Of a stretch of 64,000 nt of DNA, positions 27,011 through 43,768 are shown piece by piece. The stretch is from Burkholderiaceae bacterium (GTDB taxonomy: Bacteria > Pseudomonadota > Gammaproteobacteria > Burkholderiales > Burkholderiaceae_C): contig JAFEHU010000073.1 in assembly GCA_017848435.1 (NCBI GenBank), positions 1 through 64,000 of the forward strand, read 5' to 3'. A program made the translations under genes and the position numbers. Each line of letters opens with the position of its first letter. The stretch's first letter is position 1. Below the pieces are notes generated by a model that made no database searches, had not been told where the DNA came from, and saw nothing but the letters and a program-made list of their open reading frames with translations.

Positions 27011-29749
27011 ATGCAGGCTGACATGGCCAACATGGCCGACCTGAAACACCTCCGCGACGCCTACCGTGCCGACAAGGCACGCCTGGTAGCCGCCATCGAG
27101 GCCACCGGTGCCTCCACCCGTGGCATCCACCGCACGCTGCAGCGCCTGGCCCGGCTGGCCGACGACGCGCTGAAGGCGCTATGGGACACGGCCGGTTTCG
27201 ACACCTCTTTCGCCTTGCTGGCCGTGGGCGGCTTCGGCCGGGGCGAGCTGTTCCCGCATTCGGACGTGGACGTGCTGCTGCTGATGCCCGACGACCAGTC
27301 GCCCGAAACCAATCCGGCACTGAAAGCCCGCATCGAAGGCTTCATTGGCCAGTGCTGGGACGCCGGACTGGAAATCGGCTCCAGCGTACGCACCGTGAAG
27401 GACTGCATCAGCGAAGCCAGCAAAGACGTGACGGTGCAAACCTCGCTGCTCGAATCGCGCCTGGTGGTGGGTGACCCGGGCCTGTACCGGCAGTTCTGCG
27501 AGCAGCTTGCCACGGCCATGAGCCCGCAGGCCTTCTTCGTTGCCAAGTCGCTGGAAATGCGCCAGCGCCACAACAAGTTCGAGAACACGCCCTACGCACT
27601 GGAGCCCAACTGCAAGGAGTCGCCCGGTGGCCTGCGCGACCTGCAGATGATTTTGTGGGTGGCCAAGGCGGCCGGCTACGGCCACAGCTGGGACGAACTG
27701 GCCCACAACGGCCTGGCCACCGCCTTCGAGGCACGGCAAATCAAACGCAACGAGGCGCTGCTGAGCCTGATCCGCGCCCGGCTGCACATCATTTCTGAAC
27801 GGCGCGAAGACCGTCTGGTGTTTGATTTGCAAACCGCCGTGGCCAAGTCGTTTGGCTACATGGCATCGGCCATCCCGACAGCGCCCGACGCGAGCGCACC
27901 GACTGACAAAGCGGGTGCCGCGTCCGCTCGCCCCACCTTTGTCCGCGCCAGCGAAGCGCTGATGCGCCGCTACTACTGGGCGGCCAAGGCGGTGACGCAG
28001 CTCAACCAGATCCTGCTGCTCAACATCGAGGAGCGGCTGGCCAGCGACGCCGGTGCCCCGCCCCGCGTGCCACAGCCGATCAACGCCCGTTTTGCCGACA
28101 AAGACGGCATGCTCGACGTGACCAGCGACTACCTGTACGAACGCGAGCCGCACGCCATCCTCGAAACGTTTTTGCTGCACCAGACCACACCGGGTCTGCG
28201 TGGCCTGTCGGCGCGCACGCTGCGGGCGCTGTACAACGCCCGGCATGTGATGAACGCGCAATTCCGCAACGACCCGGCCAACCGCGCCACCTTCATGGCG
28301 ATCCTGAAAGAGCCCGAAGGCATCACCCACGCGATGCGGCTGATGAACCAAACCTCGGTGCTGGGCCGCTATTTGTGGGTATTCCGCGGCATTGTCGGCC
28401 AGATGCAGCACGACCTGTTCCACGTCTACACGGTGGACCAGCACATCCTGATGGTGCTGCGCAATGTGCGCCGCTTCTTCATTGCCGACCACGCCCACGA
28501 GTACCCGTTTTGCTCACAACTGGCGGCCGGCTGGGACAAGCCATGGATTCTCTACATCGCCGCACTGTTCCATGACATTGCCAAAGGCCGTGGCGGTGAC
28601 CATTCCGAGCTTGGTGCGCGCGAGGTACGGCGTTTTTGCCGCCACCACGGCATGACCGACGCCATTGGCCGGGAAGACACCGAACTGATCGAATTCCTGG
28701 TGAGCGAACACCTGACGATGAGCCGCATCGCGCAGAAAGAAGACCTGAGCGACCCGGACGTGATCACCGCCTTTGCCAAGCGGGTGGGCAACGAACGCTA
28801 CCTCACCGCGCTCTACCTGCTCACCGTGGCCGACATCCGTGGCACCAGCCCCAAGGTCTGGAACGCCTGGAAAGGCAAGCTGCTGGAAGACCTGTACCGC
28901 TACACCCTGCGCACCCTGGGCGGCCGCGCGCCCGACCCCGGCGCCGAGGTGGAGGCCCGCAAACGCGAGGCCCTGCTGCTGCTGGCGCTGCACGCCGAAC
29001 CCTTTGAAGGGCACAAGGCGCTGTGGGACACGCTCAACGTCAGCTACTTCATGCGCCACGACGCGGCCGACATCGCCTGGCACGCGCGCCAGCTGTCACG
29101 GCACGTGCCGGTGCCGGCCACCAAAGGCGCGGTCACGGCACGGCCGTCCGAGCAGATCACGCTGGTGCGGGCCCGCCGCTCGTCCGCCGGCGACGGTCTG
29201 CAGGTACTCGTCTACACCCCCGACACACCCGACCTGTTCGCCCGCATCTGCGGCTACTTCGACCAGGCCGGCTTCAGCATCTTGGACGCCAAGATCCACA
29301 CCGCGCAGGCCCAGAAAGGCGCGCCCGCCTACGCGCTCGACACCTTCCAGGTCGTCAGCCCGACGCTGGCCGACCACTACCAGGAACTGGTGGCCATGGT
29401 CGAGTCCGGGCTGGAGGGCACGATCAAGGAGAGCGGTGCTCTGCCGCCGCCCGGCAAGGGCCGTGTGTCGCGCCGCGTCAAGAGCTTCCCGATCGCCCCC
29501 CGGGTTGACCTGCGGCCCGACGACAAGGCCCAAAGCTGGCTGCTCACGGTGTCCGCCAGTGACCGGGTCGGCCTGCTCTACTCCATCGCCCGGGTGCTGG
29601 CCCGCCACCGCATCAACCTCAAACTCGCCAAGGTCACCACCCTGGGTGAACGGGTGGAAGACACCTTCCTGATCGACGGGCCAGCGCTGCAGCAGAACCG
29701 CACGCAGATCGAGGTAGAGACCGAGCTGCTGGATGTCCTGGCGTCTTGA
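27011..29749 (+). CDS. glnD: PII uridylyltransferase/uridylyl-removing enzyme
   Basis: GlnD senses glutamine and adds or removes UMP on PII proteins, controlling nitrogen assimilation. Domain order in 912 residues: nucleotidyltransferase with [20 protein letters not shown] (about 73-92), a GlnD helical domain, HD phosphohydrolase [18 protein letters not shown] (about 518-535), and two C-terminal ACT domains ([37 protein letters not shown]). A low-complexity Ala/Thr/Pro insert is near residues 288-312. Start could be the ATG at 27011, 27023 or 27032. Lies 21 bases after map. Confidence 0.96.
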   Translation: MQADMANMADLKHLRDAYRADKARLVAAIEATGASTRGIHRTLQRLARLADDALKALWDTAGFDTSFALLAVGGFGRGELFPHSDVDVLLLMPDDQSPETNPALKARIEGFIGQCWDAGLEIGSSVRTVKDCISEASKDVTVQTSLLESRLVVGDPGLYRQFCEQLATAMSPQAFFVAKSLEMRQRHNKFENTPYALEPNCKESPGGLRDLQMILWVAKAAGYGHSWDELAHNGLATAFEARQIKRNEALLSLIRARLHIISERREDRLVFDLQTAVAKSFGYMASAIPTAPDASAPTDKAGAASARPTFVRASEALMRRYYWAAKAVTQLNQILLLNIEERLASDAGAPPRVPQPINARFADKDGMLDVTSDYLYEREPHAILETFLLHQTTPGLRGLSARTLRALYNARHVMNAQFRNDPANRATFMAILKEPEGITHAMRLMNQTSVLGRYLWVFRGIVGQMQHDLFHVYTVDQHILMVLRNVRRFFIADHAHEYPFCSQLAAGWDKPWILYIAALFHDIAKGRGGDHSELGAREVRRFCRHHGMTDAIGREDTELIEFLVSEHLTMSRIAQKEDLSDPDVITAFAKRVGNERYLTALYLLTVADIRGTSPKVWNAWKGKLLEDLYRYTLRTLGGRAPDPGAEVEARKREALLLLALHAEPFEGHKALWDTLNVSYFMRHDAADIAWHARQLSRHVPVPATKGAVTARPSEQITLVRARRSSAGDGLQVLVYTPDTPDLFARICGYFDQAGFSILDAKIHTAQAQKGAPAYALDTFQVVSPTLADHYQELVAMVESGLEGTIKESGALPPPGKGRVSRRVKSFPIAPRVDLRPDDKAQSWLLTVSASDRVGLLYSIARVLARHRINLKLAKVTTLGERVEDTFLIDGPALQQNRTQIEVETELLDVLAS

Positions 29750-29767
29750 GAAACTCATTTTTATAGA

Positions 29768-29796
29768 AAATAACTATATGAATCATGTAGTTATTT
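29768..29796. repeat. 29-bp AT-rich palindrome downstream of glnD
   Basis: Two 14-base arms around a central A match at 13 of 14 positions (AAATAACTATATGA against the reverse complement of TCATGTAGTTATTT); the mismatch would be a G-U pair in RNA. The surrounding 80 bases are strongly AT-rich in a GC-rich genome. It is 18 bases after the glnD stop. It may be a protein-binding site or an RNA hairpin; no U-run like a standard terminator follows. Confidence 0.6.
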
Positions 29797-29804
29797 CGAC
29801 TTAA

Positions 29805-29825
29805 TGAAGTTACAAATTAACTTCA
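29805..29825. repeat. Second inverted repeat downstream of glnD
   Basis: TGAAGTTA and TAACTTCA form a perfect 8-bp stem with a 5-base loop, 8 bases after the larger palindrome. A perfect CTACCGGTAG palindrome (29848-29857) flanked by direct copies of GACAGCGG follows. Apart from these elements the 263 bases between glnD and the OmpA-like gene show no gene. Confidence 0.5.
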
Positions 29826-30012
29826 AGGAATACCCCTGACAGCGGCTCTACCGGTAGACAGCGGGGAGGGAGCGGTTCAGAATCAGGCCTGCAAACGCAG
29901 TCAGCCTGGTGTCAGCAAGACACTTCTTCCCGTGCCACAAGCCGGGTGCTGCGGGTGCTGGGCCAGGCAACTGGCTGGCCCATGGCCTGTACGCACCCCA
30001 TAAGGAGCCGTC

Positions 30013-30540
30013 ATGCAACGCAGAATTTCCCACCTGATGACCCGAGAGCGGCAATGGCGGCTGGACGGGTCCGCCGCGCCCAACGGCCAGCCGCTGGCGC
30101 ACCTGGTTTTTTTCGAAGCCGACAGCCTGTTGGTGCCCGATGGCTACGACACCCTGCTGGCCGCACACGCCCGTTTCCTGCAAGACCACCCGCGCCAGGT
30201 GGCGGTGATTTCGGGCCACAGCTATGGCAGCGGCAGCCACCGCTTTTACTGGCTCATGGGCGAACGCCGCGCCATGGCGGTTCAGCAGGCCCTGCTGCGC
30301 GCCGGTGCGGCGCCCGAGCAGTTGCAGGTGCAAAGCAAAGGTGGCCTGCGGCCCATGATAGAACTGGCCGGCCAGGCGGTGAGCAGCTATTGCCGCCGCG
30401 TCAGCATCGACCACGTCTCGGCCGATGCCAGCACCCAGGTCGTCCCAGCACTGGGCAGCGCGGAGTGGTGGCGCGCGGTGATGGGGCCACCCGCCACGGC
30501 CAGCCGGCTCCCGCTGGCCGGCCGCGCACGGCTCCAATAG
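30013..30540 (+). CDS. OmpA-like C-terminal domain protein without visible signal peptide
   Basis: The 175-residue product resembles the OmpA/MotB peptidoglycan-binding fold: LVFFEADSLLVPDGYDTLL, then ISGHSYGSGSHRFYWLMGER and RRAMAVQQALLRAGA, then a final strand (QVQSKGGLRPM). In typical domains the GHTD Asp contacts diaminopimelate; here that motif is GHSY, while the downstream Arg of the RRA segment is kept. No signal peptide, lipobox or membrane segment is seen from the ATG at 30013, although AAGGAG at 30002-30007 strongly supports that start. Either it is cytoplasmic, exported by another route, or a decayed domain. Function unknown. Confidence 0.75.
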   Translation: MQRRISHLMTRERQWRLDGSAAPNGQPLAHLVFFEADSLLVPDGYDTLLAAHARFLQDHPRQVAVISGHSYGSGSHRFYWLMGERRAMAVQQALLRAGAAPEQLQVQSKGGLRPMIELAGQAVSSYCRRVSIDHVSADASTQVVPALGSAEWWRAVMGPPATASRLPLAGRARLQ

Positions 30541-30713
30541 CCCGCGGGCCGGGCGTAACGCGCCACAGGGCTTTTGGTGCACCGATGGACCGTGACAGAA
30601 CCAGAAAGTCGTAAAGCTCTGTAAGACCCTGAAAAACCGTCATCGCCGCCAGGGGCAGCACGTTGAAGGTGTACGTCGGTTCGACGTGAACTTGAACAAC
30701 TGGAGTACCTCTG

Positions 30714-31037
30714 ATGACCAAAATCCTCGCCACCCTGCTCGCTTCTTCCGCCCTGCTGGTCGCTGGCCACAGCTTTGCTGCCAGCCACGCAGCCGCACCA
30801 GCGGCCCCCGCTGCCTCCGCCGCTGGCAAAACAGAAGCCAAAGCCGAGGTGAAGGCCGATGCCAAGGTGGACGCCAAGGCCGCCACCACAGCCGCGTCCA
30901 AGGCGGCTGAGCCGGCCAAAGCCGCCGTGACCGACACGGCCAAAGGCGCAACCGGCACCGTCAAGGCCGCGGTGCCTGCCGTGAAAGCCGACGCCAAAGT
31001 TGACGTTAAGGCCGAGACCAAGCCCGCCGCCAAGTAA
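30714..31037 (+). CDS. Small Ala/Lys-rich exported protein
   Basis: A 107-residue protein with a clear signal peptide (MTKILATLLASSALLVAGHSFA) and a mature part made almost only of Ala, Lys, Val, Asp, Glu and Thr, with the repeated unit VKADAKVD (two exact or near-exact occurrences). This composition is like histone H1-type tails but here it is exported. GGAG at 30702-30705 supports the start. The leader contains a hairpin ACGTCG/CGACGT (30673-30687). A strong terminator follows, so it is a single-gene unit. Function unknown; surface- or periplasm-located helical filler or stress protein is only a guess. Confidence 0.8.
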   Translation: MTKILATLLASSALLVAGHSFAASHAAAPAAPAASAAGKTEAKAEVKADAKVDAKAATTAASKAAEPAKAAVTDTAKGATGTVKAAVPAVKADAKVDVKAETKPAAK

Positions 31038-31054
31038 TCTGCCTCCCCACGCCA

Positions 31055-31091
31055 CAAGGGCCTGCATTGCAGGCCCTTGTTGTTTGTTTTG
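31055..31091 (+). terminator. Rho-independent terminator after the Ala/Lys-rich gene
   Basis: CAAGGGCCTGCA and TGCAGGCCCTTG form a 12-bp near-continuous stem, followed by the T-rich TTGTTTGTTTT. It ends the + strand transcript 18 bases after the stop codon and before the convergent def gene. Confidence 0.85.
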
Positions 31092-31102
31092 TTGGGGGAC
31101 GC

Positions 31103-38299
<7,197 letters not shown>

Positions 38300-38435
38300 G
38301 AAAAAACGGTTGTGTAGCTTGTGACAGCGGTGGGCGGACGGGCCGCCAGCGGGCGCGGATGGGGTTCAAATGCGCAGCACACGGAATATTAACCCACCGC
38401 TTTGTGCCGCCACCGGCCCAAATGCTGCGGCGCGG

Positions 38436-38441
38436 GATAAT
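38436..38441 (+). promoter_or_regulatory. -10 box of the dap operon close to the dapC start
   Basis: GATAAT ends 8 bases before the ATG at 38450, so transcription should begin within one or two bases of the start codon. The same GGGATAAT context precedes map. Additionally AGGGGT (38444-38449) and ACCCCT (38454-38459) flank ATGA as a perfect inverted repeat. No good -35 hexamer is seen. Confidence 0.4.
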
Positions 38442-38449
38442 CGAGGGGT

Positions 38450-39652
38450 ATGAACCCCTTGCTGTCCCACCTTCAGCCCTACCCATTCGAGCGGCTGCGC
38501 GCCCTGTTTGCCGACATCACCCCGAACCCGGCGCATGCGCCGATCAGCCTCGGCATTGGCGAACCCCGGCACCCAACGCCCGAATTCATCAAAACCGCGC
38601 TGGCCAACGCCCTCGGCGGGCTGGCCAACTACCCGGCCACGCTGGGCGACCTGAAACTGCGCGAGGCCTTCACCGGCTGGCTGCAGCGCCGCTACCGGCT
38701 GGCACTGAACCCGGCCACGCAGGTGTTGCCAGTCAATGGCTCGCGCGAAGCGCTGTTTGCGCTGGCGCAGACGGTGGTGGACCCGCGCCACAAACCCATC
38801 GTCATCAGCCCCAACCCCTTCTACCAAATCTACGAAGGCGCCGCCCTGCTGGCCGGTGCCGAGCCGTACTACGTGCCGACCGACCCAGCACGCAATTTCG
38901 CGGTCGACTGGGACAGCGTGCCGGCCGAGGTGTGGGCCCGCACCCAGCTGCTGTTCGTGTGTTCACCCGGCAACCCGACCGGCGCGGTGATGCCACTGAC
39001 CGAGTGGCAAAAGCTGTTCGCGTTGAGCGACCAACACGGTTTTGTCATCGCCTCGGACGAGTGCTACAGCGAAATCTACTTCCGTGACGAGCCGCCGCTG
39101 GGCGGGCTGGAAGCCGCCGCCGCGCTGGGCCGCACGGATTTCAAGAACCTGGTGGCCTTCACCAGCCTCTCCAAACGCAGCAATGTGCCCGGCCTGCGCA
39201 GCGGCTTTGTGGCCGGCGACGCGGCGCTGATGAAGGCGTTTTTGCTCTACCGCACCTACCACGGCAGTGCAATGAGCCCGGTGGTGCAGGCTGCCAGCAT
39301 TGCCGCCTGGCAGGACGAAGCCCACGTGGCCGACAACCGCGCCCTGTACCGCGAGAAATTCGCCACCGTCACGCCCCTGCTGGCAGAGGTGCTCGAGGTG
39401 GCCTTGCCCGACGCTGGCTTCTACCTGTGGGCCAAGGTGCCCGGCCATGTGTGCGGCGGCAGCGACACCGCCTTCGCCCGCGACCTGCTGGCTCAATACA
39501 ATGTCACCGTGCTGCCGGGCAGCTACCTTGCCCGCGAAGCCAACGGCCACAACCCCGGCGCTGGCCGCATCCGCATGGCCCTGGTGGCCGAAACCGCCGA
39601 GTGTGTGGAAGCCGCCCGCCGCATCGTCCAGTTTGTTCAATCCTGTTCCTGA
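38450..39652 (+). CDS. dapC: Succinyldiaminopimelate transaminase
   Basis: PLP-dependent aminotransferase that makes N-succinyl-LL-2,6-diaminopimelate for lysine and peptidoglycan. In 400 residues: [23 protein letters not shown], the conserved Asp-Glu-Cys-Tyr ([11 protein letters not shown]), and the PLP Lys in [17 protein letters not shown]. Assignment to DapC rather than a generic class I aminotransferase rests on motif set and on dapD following by 7 bases and dapE two genes later. Confidence 0.94.
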   Translation: MNPLLSHLQPYPFERLRALFADITPNPAHAPISLGIGEPRHPTPEFIKTALANALGGLANYPATLGDLKLREAFTGWLQRRYRLALNPATQVLPVNGSREALFALAQTVVDPRHKPIVISPNPFYQIYEGAALLAGAEPYYVPTDPARNFAVDWDSVPAEVWARTQLLFVCSPGNPTGAVMPLTEWQKLFALSDQHGFVIASDECYSEIYFRDEPPLGGLEAAAALGRTDFKNLVAFTSLSKRSNVPGLRSGFVAGDAALMKAFLLYRTYHGSAMSPVVQAASIAAWQDEAHVADNRALYREKFATVTPLLAEVLEVALPDAGFYLWAKVPGHVCGGSDTAFARDLLAQYNVTVLPGSYLAREANGHNPGAGRIRMALVAETAECVEAARRIVQFVQSCS

Positions 39653-39659
39653 GAAATCC

Positions 39660-40484
39660 ATGACCCAACAACTCCAGAGCATCATCGACACCGCGTGGGA
39701 CAACCGCGCCGACCTCAACCCCAAGAGCGCGCCCAAGGAAGTGGCCGAAGCCGTTGAGCATGTGATCGGTGAACTGAACGCCGGCCGGCTGCGCGTGGCC
39801 ACCCGCGAAAGCGTGGGCCAGTGGACCACCCACCAGTGGATCAAGAAGGCCGTGCTGCTGAGCTTCCGCCTGAAGGACAACGCCGTGGTGAAAGCCGGCG
39901 ACCTGGGCTTCTACGACAAGGTGCAGACCAAGTTTGCCCACATGGACGAGGCCGAGCTGAAGGAATCGGGCGTTCGCGTGGTGCCACCCGCCGTGGCGCG
40001 CCGGGGCAGCTTCATCGCCAAGGGCGCGATTTTGATGCCCAGCTACGTCAACATTGGCGCCTATGTGGGCGAAGGCACGATGGTGGACACCTGGGCCACG
40101 GTGGGCAGCTGCTGTCAGGTGGGCAAGAACGTGCACCTGTCCGGCGGCGTGGGCCTGGGCGGTGTGCTGGAGCCGCTGCAGGCCAACCCGACCATCATTG
40201 AAGACAACTGCTTCATCGGCGCCCGCTCCGAAGTGGTGGAAGGCGTGATCGTCGAAGAGAACTCGGTCATTTCGATGGGCGTGTACATCGGCCAGAGCAC
40301 CAAGATCTATGACCGCGCCACCGGCACCGTCACCTACGGCCGCATCCCGGCCGGCTCGGTGGTGGTTTCAGGAAACCTGCCGAGTGCCGATGGCAAGTAC
40401 AGCCTGTACTGCGCGGTGATCGTCAAGCGCGTCGACGCGCAGACCCGTGCCAAGACCAGCTTGAACGACCTGCTGCGCGACTGA
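39660..40484 (+). CDS. dapD: Tetrahydrodipicolinate N-succinyltransferase
   Basis: Transfers succinyl from succinyl-CoA to tetrahydrodipicolinate, the committed step of the succinylase branch of diaminopimelate synthesis. The 274-residue protein has an N-terminal helical domain and a left-handed beta-helix of hexapeptide repeats ([59 protein letters not shown]). The ATG at 39660 gives standard length. 7 bases after dapC. Confidence 0.97.
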   Translation: MTQQLQSIIDTAWDNRADLNPKSAPKEVAEAVEHVIGELNAGRLRVATRESVGQWTTHQWIKKAVLLSFRLKDNAVVKAGDLGFYDKVQTKFAHMDEAELKESGVRVVPPAVARRGSFIAKGAILMPSYVNIGAYVGEGTMVDTWATVGSCCQVGKNVHLSGGVGLGGVLEPLQANPTIIEDNCFIGARSEVVEGVIVEENSVISMGVYIGQSTKIYDRATGTVTYGRIPAGSVVVSGNLPSADGKYSLYCAVIVKRVDAQTRAKTSLNDLLRD

Positions 40485-40524
40485 ACAGGCGGCGTGTCGG
40501 CGGTTTCACAACAAAGGTGGTTTT

Positions 40525-41676
40525 ATGAGCATGATGGAAAGCATTCTGCGGTTGATGGCCGAACGCCACGCGTCGGATGTCTACCTGTCGGCCAATTCGC
40601 CGGTGCTGATCCGCATCAAGGGCGACTGCCAGCCGGTCAACTCCAAGGCCCTGCCACCCGACGCGCCCCGCGCCTTGCTGGCCGAAATCCTGCCGCCCAA
40701 GCGCATGGAAGAGCTGGAAGAAACCGGCGAGCTGAACATGGCCCACTCCATGGCCGGTGTGGGACGCTTCCGCATCAGTGGCATGCGCCAGCGTGGCAGT
40801 TACGCGGCCGTGATCCGCTGCATCAACTTTGAAATTCCCAGGCTCGACACCTTGGGCGTGCCGGCCGGCCTGGCCGACTTGATGCTGCAAAAACGCGGCC
40901 TGCTGCTGATGGTCGGCGCCACCGGGGCCGGCAAAAGCACCACGCTGGCCTCGCTGATCGACCACCGCAACGAGCGCATGTCGGGCCACATCCTGACGCT
41001 GGAAGACCCGATTGAGTATTTGTTCAAGAACAAGAAGTCGGTCATCAACCAGCGGGAAATCGGCACCGACACCGCGACGCTGCAAACTGGCCTGAAGAAC
41101 GCGTTGCGGCAAGCGCCGGACGTGATCATGATCGGTGAGATCCGCGACCGCGACACCATGTCGGCCGCGATTGCCTACGCGCAGTCGGGCCACCTCTGTC
41201 TGGCGACCATGCACGCCAACAACAGCTACCAGGCGCTGAACCGCATTCTGAGTTTTTACCCGGTGGAGGTGCGCCCCACACTGCTGGGTGACCTGGCCGC
41301 CGCACTCAAGGCGGTGATCTCGCAGCGGCTGCTGCGCACCGTGGCGGGCGGCCGTGCACCGGCGGTGGAGGTCATGCTGAACACCAAGTTTGTCTCCGAG
41401 CTGATCGAACGCGGCGACTTCTCTGCCGTCAAAGAGGCGATGGAAAAGTCCATGGCCGACGGCTCGCAAACCTTTGAGCAAGACATCGCCCGCATGATCA
41501 CCACCGGCATGGTGTCCCGCGAAGAGGGCCTGGCCAACGCCGACTCGCCCACCAACCTGATGTGGAAGCTGGAGAACCGCTTCACCGCCAGCCCCGGCAC
41601 GCCCACCGCCGCCCCGGCTAACCCTGTGGCCAGCAGCAACGCGTCCAGCTTTGGCCACATCACGCTAGACACTTGA
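40525..41676 (+). CDS. pilU: PilU-type twitching motility/secretion ATPase
   Basis: A hexameric ATPase of the PilT/PilU group that powers type IV pilus retraction. In 383 residues: Walker A GATGAGKS at 131-138, the Asp box [12 protein letters not shown], Walker B region [16 protein letters not shown] and the His box [20 protein letters not shown]. The Ser/Ala/Pro-rich C-terminal extension and sequence favour PilU over PilT. It lies between dapD (40 bases) and dapE (1-base overlap), with no other pilus genes in the window, so it is transcribed with lysine synthesis. Confidence 0.88.
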   Translation: MSMMESILRLMAERHASDVYLSANSPVLIRIKGDCQPVNSKALPPDAPRALLAEILPPKRMEELEETGELNMAHSMAGVGRFRISGMRQRGSYAAVIRCINFEIPRLDTLGVPAGLADLMLQKRGLLLMVGATGAGKSTTLASLIDHRNERMSGHILTLEDPIEYLFKNKKSVINQREIGTDTATLQTGLKNALRQAPDVIMIGEIRDRDTMSAAIAYAQSGHLCLATMHANNSYQALNRILSFYPVEVRPTLLGDLAAALKAVISQRLLRTVAGGRAPAVEVMLNTKFVSELIERGDFSAVKEAMEKSMADGSQTFEQDIARMITTGMVSREEGLANADSPTNLMWKLENRFTASPGTPTAAPANPVASSNASSFGHITLDT

Positions 41677-42878
41677 TGGCAAACACCCTGTACCTGGCCG
41701 AACAACTGATCGCCCAGCCCTCCGTCACCCCGGACGACGCCGGTTGCCAGGCATTGATTGCCAGCCGGCTTGAACCGCTCGGTTTTGCCTGCCACAGCCT
41801 GCCCAGCGGGCCCGACTCCTTCCGGGTGGCCAACCTGTGGGCCGTTTTCAAGCCAAATCGGCCTCAAGCCATAGTGAAACCTGGTGATTCAGCTCCTGAA
41901 TTGATAGTATTCGCTGGCCACACCGACGTTGTGCCCACCGGCCCGCTGGACCAGTGGGCAAGCGACCCATTCACCCCCAGCCACCGCAACGGCAAGCTCT
42001 ATGGCCGGGGCGCAAGCGACATGAAAACCTCGCTCGCGGCCATGGTGGTGGCGACCGAAGAGTTCCTCGCCGCCCACCCACAGCCGAACATCGCCATTGG
42101 CTTTTTGCTGACCAGCGACGAAGAAGGCCCGGCCAACGACGGCACCGTCAAGGTCTGTGAATGGCTCACCGCCCAGGGTGAAAAGCTGGATTACTGCATC
42201 GTCGGCGAACCCACCTCGGTCGAGCGCACCGGCGACATGGTCAAAAATGGCCGCCGCGGCACCATGAGTGGCAAGCTGACCGTCAAGGGCGTGCAAGGCC
42301 ACATCGCCTACCCGCACCTGGCGAAGAACCCAATCCACCTGCTGGCACCCGCGCTGGCCGAACTGACCACCGTGGCATGGGACCAGGGCAACGCCTTTTT
42401 CCCCGCCACCACCTGGCAGGTCAGCAACATCCACGGTGGCACCGGTGCCAGCAACGTGATTCCCGGCACGGTGGTGGTGGACTTCAACTTCCGCTTCTCC
42501 ACCGAGTCCACCCCCGAAGGCCTGCAACAGCGGCTGGCCGCGGTGCTGGCCAGCCATGGGCTGAACCCGGACGCAGATTACGACCTGCAATGGACCATCG
42601 GCGGGCGGCCCTTCCTCACCACGCCCGGCACACTCGTGCAGGCGGTGCAACAGGCGATTCTGGACGAGACCGGCATCACCACAGAACTCTCCACCACCGG
42701 TGGCACCAGCGACGGCCGCTTCATCGCGCAGATCTGCCCGCAGGTGATCGAGTGTGGCCCACCCAACGCCACCATCCATAAGATCGACGAGCATGTGGCG
42801 GTGGCCGACATCGAGCCGCTGAAGAACATCTACCGCCGGGTTCTGGAGAACCTCAACGCCCACGCGGTGCGCACATGA
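41676..42878 (+). CDS. dapE: Succinyl-diaminopimelate desuccinylase
   Basis: Zinc peptidase-like enzyme that releases LL-diaminopimelate from its succinyl derivative. The metal ligands are visible in [37 protein letters not shown] and the C-terminal [14 protein letters not shown]. The ATG at 41676 overlaps the pilU stop (TGATG). A translated repeat copy (41845-41909) encodes [20 protein letters not shown] immediately before the first zinc motif, an insertion of about 18-20 residues compared with E. coli DapE. 400 residues against about 375 in relatives fits that insertion. Confidence 0.96.
   Translation: MANTLYLAEQLIAQPSVTPDDAGCQALIASRLEPLGFACHSLPSGPDSFRVANLWAVFKPNRPQAIVKPGDSAPELIVFAGHTDVVPTGPLDQWASDPFTPSHRNGKLYGRGASDMKTSLAAMVVATEEFLAAHPQPNIAIGFLLTSDEEGPANDGTVKVCEWLTAQGEKLDYCIVGEPTSVERTGDMVKNGRRGTMSGKLTVKGVQGHIAYPHLAKNPIHLLAPALAELTTVAWDQGNAFFPATTWQVSNIHGGTGASNVIPGTVVVDFNFRFSTESTPEGLQQRLAAVLASHGLNPDADYDLQWTIGGRPFLTTPGTLVQAVQQAILDETGITTELSTTGGTSDGRFIAQICPQVIECGPPNATIHKIDEHVAVADIEPLKNIYRRVLENLNAHAVRT
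41845..41909 (+). repeat. Interspersed repeat, copy D, translated within dapE
   Basis: In reverse complement it reads ACTATCAATTCAGGAGCTGA, then CAGGTTTCACTATGGCTTGA, then GGCCGATTTGGCTTGAAAA, so it runs opposite to copies A-C. The block CAGGTTTCAC...GGCCGATTTGGC is nearly identical to copy B. It lies wholly in dapE and keeps the frame. Confidence 0.75.
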
Positions 42879-43768
42879 CGCTGTCCGACCTGATTGACGC
42901 CAGCGCCCAGCGGCTGGCAGCGGCCGGTGTGGCCTTTGGCCATGGCACCATCAACGCCCACGACGAAGCCGCCTGGCTGGTGCTGTGGCAACTCGGCCTG
43001 CCCCTGGACACCGAGATCGACGCCCTGACACCGCACGAGGTCACCCCAACCGAAGCAACCGAAGTGGCCGCACTGGTCACACAGCGCATCACCACCCGCC
43101 AGCCCGCCGCCTACCTGACCCGCGAGGCCTGGCTGCAGGGCGTGCCGTTTTACGTGGACGAGCGCGCCATCGTGCCGCGCAGCTTCATTGCCGAGCTGCT
43201 GGCAGACCCGCAGCAGGAAGGCACACTCGACTACTGGCTCAGCCACGCCACCGAGCAGGTGCTCGACCTGTGCACCGGCAACGGCAGCCTGGCCGTGCTG
43301 GCCGCCATGGCTTTCCCGGACGTGTTGGTAGACGCCTGCGACATTTCAGCCGACGCACTGGCCGTGGCCCGCATCAATGTCTGCAACCACGGTTTGCAGC
43401 AGCGCATCCGCCTGTTCGAATCCGACGGTTTGGCACAGGCCAACGGCCCCTACGACCTGATCCTGTGCAACCCGCCCTACGTCAACAGCCAGAGCATGGC
43501 CGCCCTGCCCCCCGAATACCAGGCCGAGCCGGTCCTGGCGCTGGCCGGCGGCACCGACGGCATGGACTTCATCCGCCAGCTGCTGCGCGACGCGCCGTCC
43601 CGCATGAACCCCAACGCCGTGCTGGTGCTGGAAATCGGCAACGAACGCCACCACTTTGAATCGGCCTTCCCGACACTCGCTGCCGTCTGGCTGGACACCA
43701 GCGCCGGCGAAGACCAGGTGTTGCTGCTGACCCGCGAGGCCCTGGCCGCCGCCCTCCCCCCGACATGA
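42875..43768 (+). CDS. prmB: 50S ribosomal protein L3 glutamine methyltransferase
   Basis: N5-methylates a glutamine of ribosomal protein L3. The SAM-binding motif is [16 protein letters not shown] and the glutamine-binding motif is [10 protein letters not shown]; the N-terminal helical domain ([20 protein letters not shown]) separates PrmB from PrmC. The [18 protein letters not shown] segment is typical of PrmB. 297 residues. Overlaps dapE and the next gene by 4 bases each. Confidence 0.94.
   Translation: MTLSDLIDASAQRLAAAGVAFGHGTINAHDEAAWLVLWQLGLPLDTEIDALTPHEVTPTEATEVAALVTQRITTRQPAAYLTREAWLQGVPFYVDERAIVPRSFIAELLADPQQEGTLDYWLSHATEQVLDLCTGNGSLAVLAAMAFPDVLVDACDISADALAVARINVCNHGLQQRIRLFESDGLAQANGPYDLILCNPPYVNSQSMAALPPEYQAEPVLALAGGTDGMDFIRQLLRDAPSRMNPNAVLVLEIGNERHHFESAFPTLAAVWLDTSAGEDQVLLLTREALAAALPPT

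Noticed and set aside
29848-30582. Minus-strand frame opposite the OmpA-like gene
   Set aside because: The + strand gene has a strong ribosome-binding site and a recognisable fold; the minus frame has neither.
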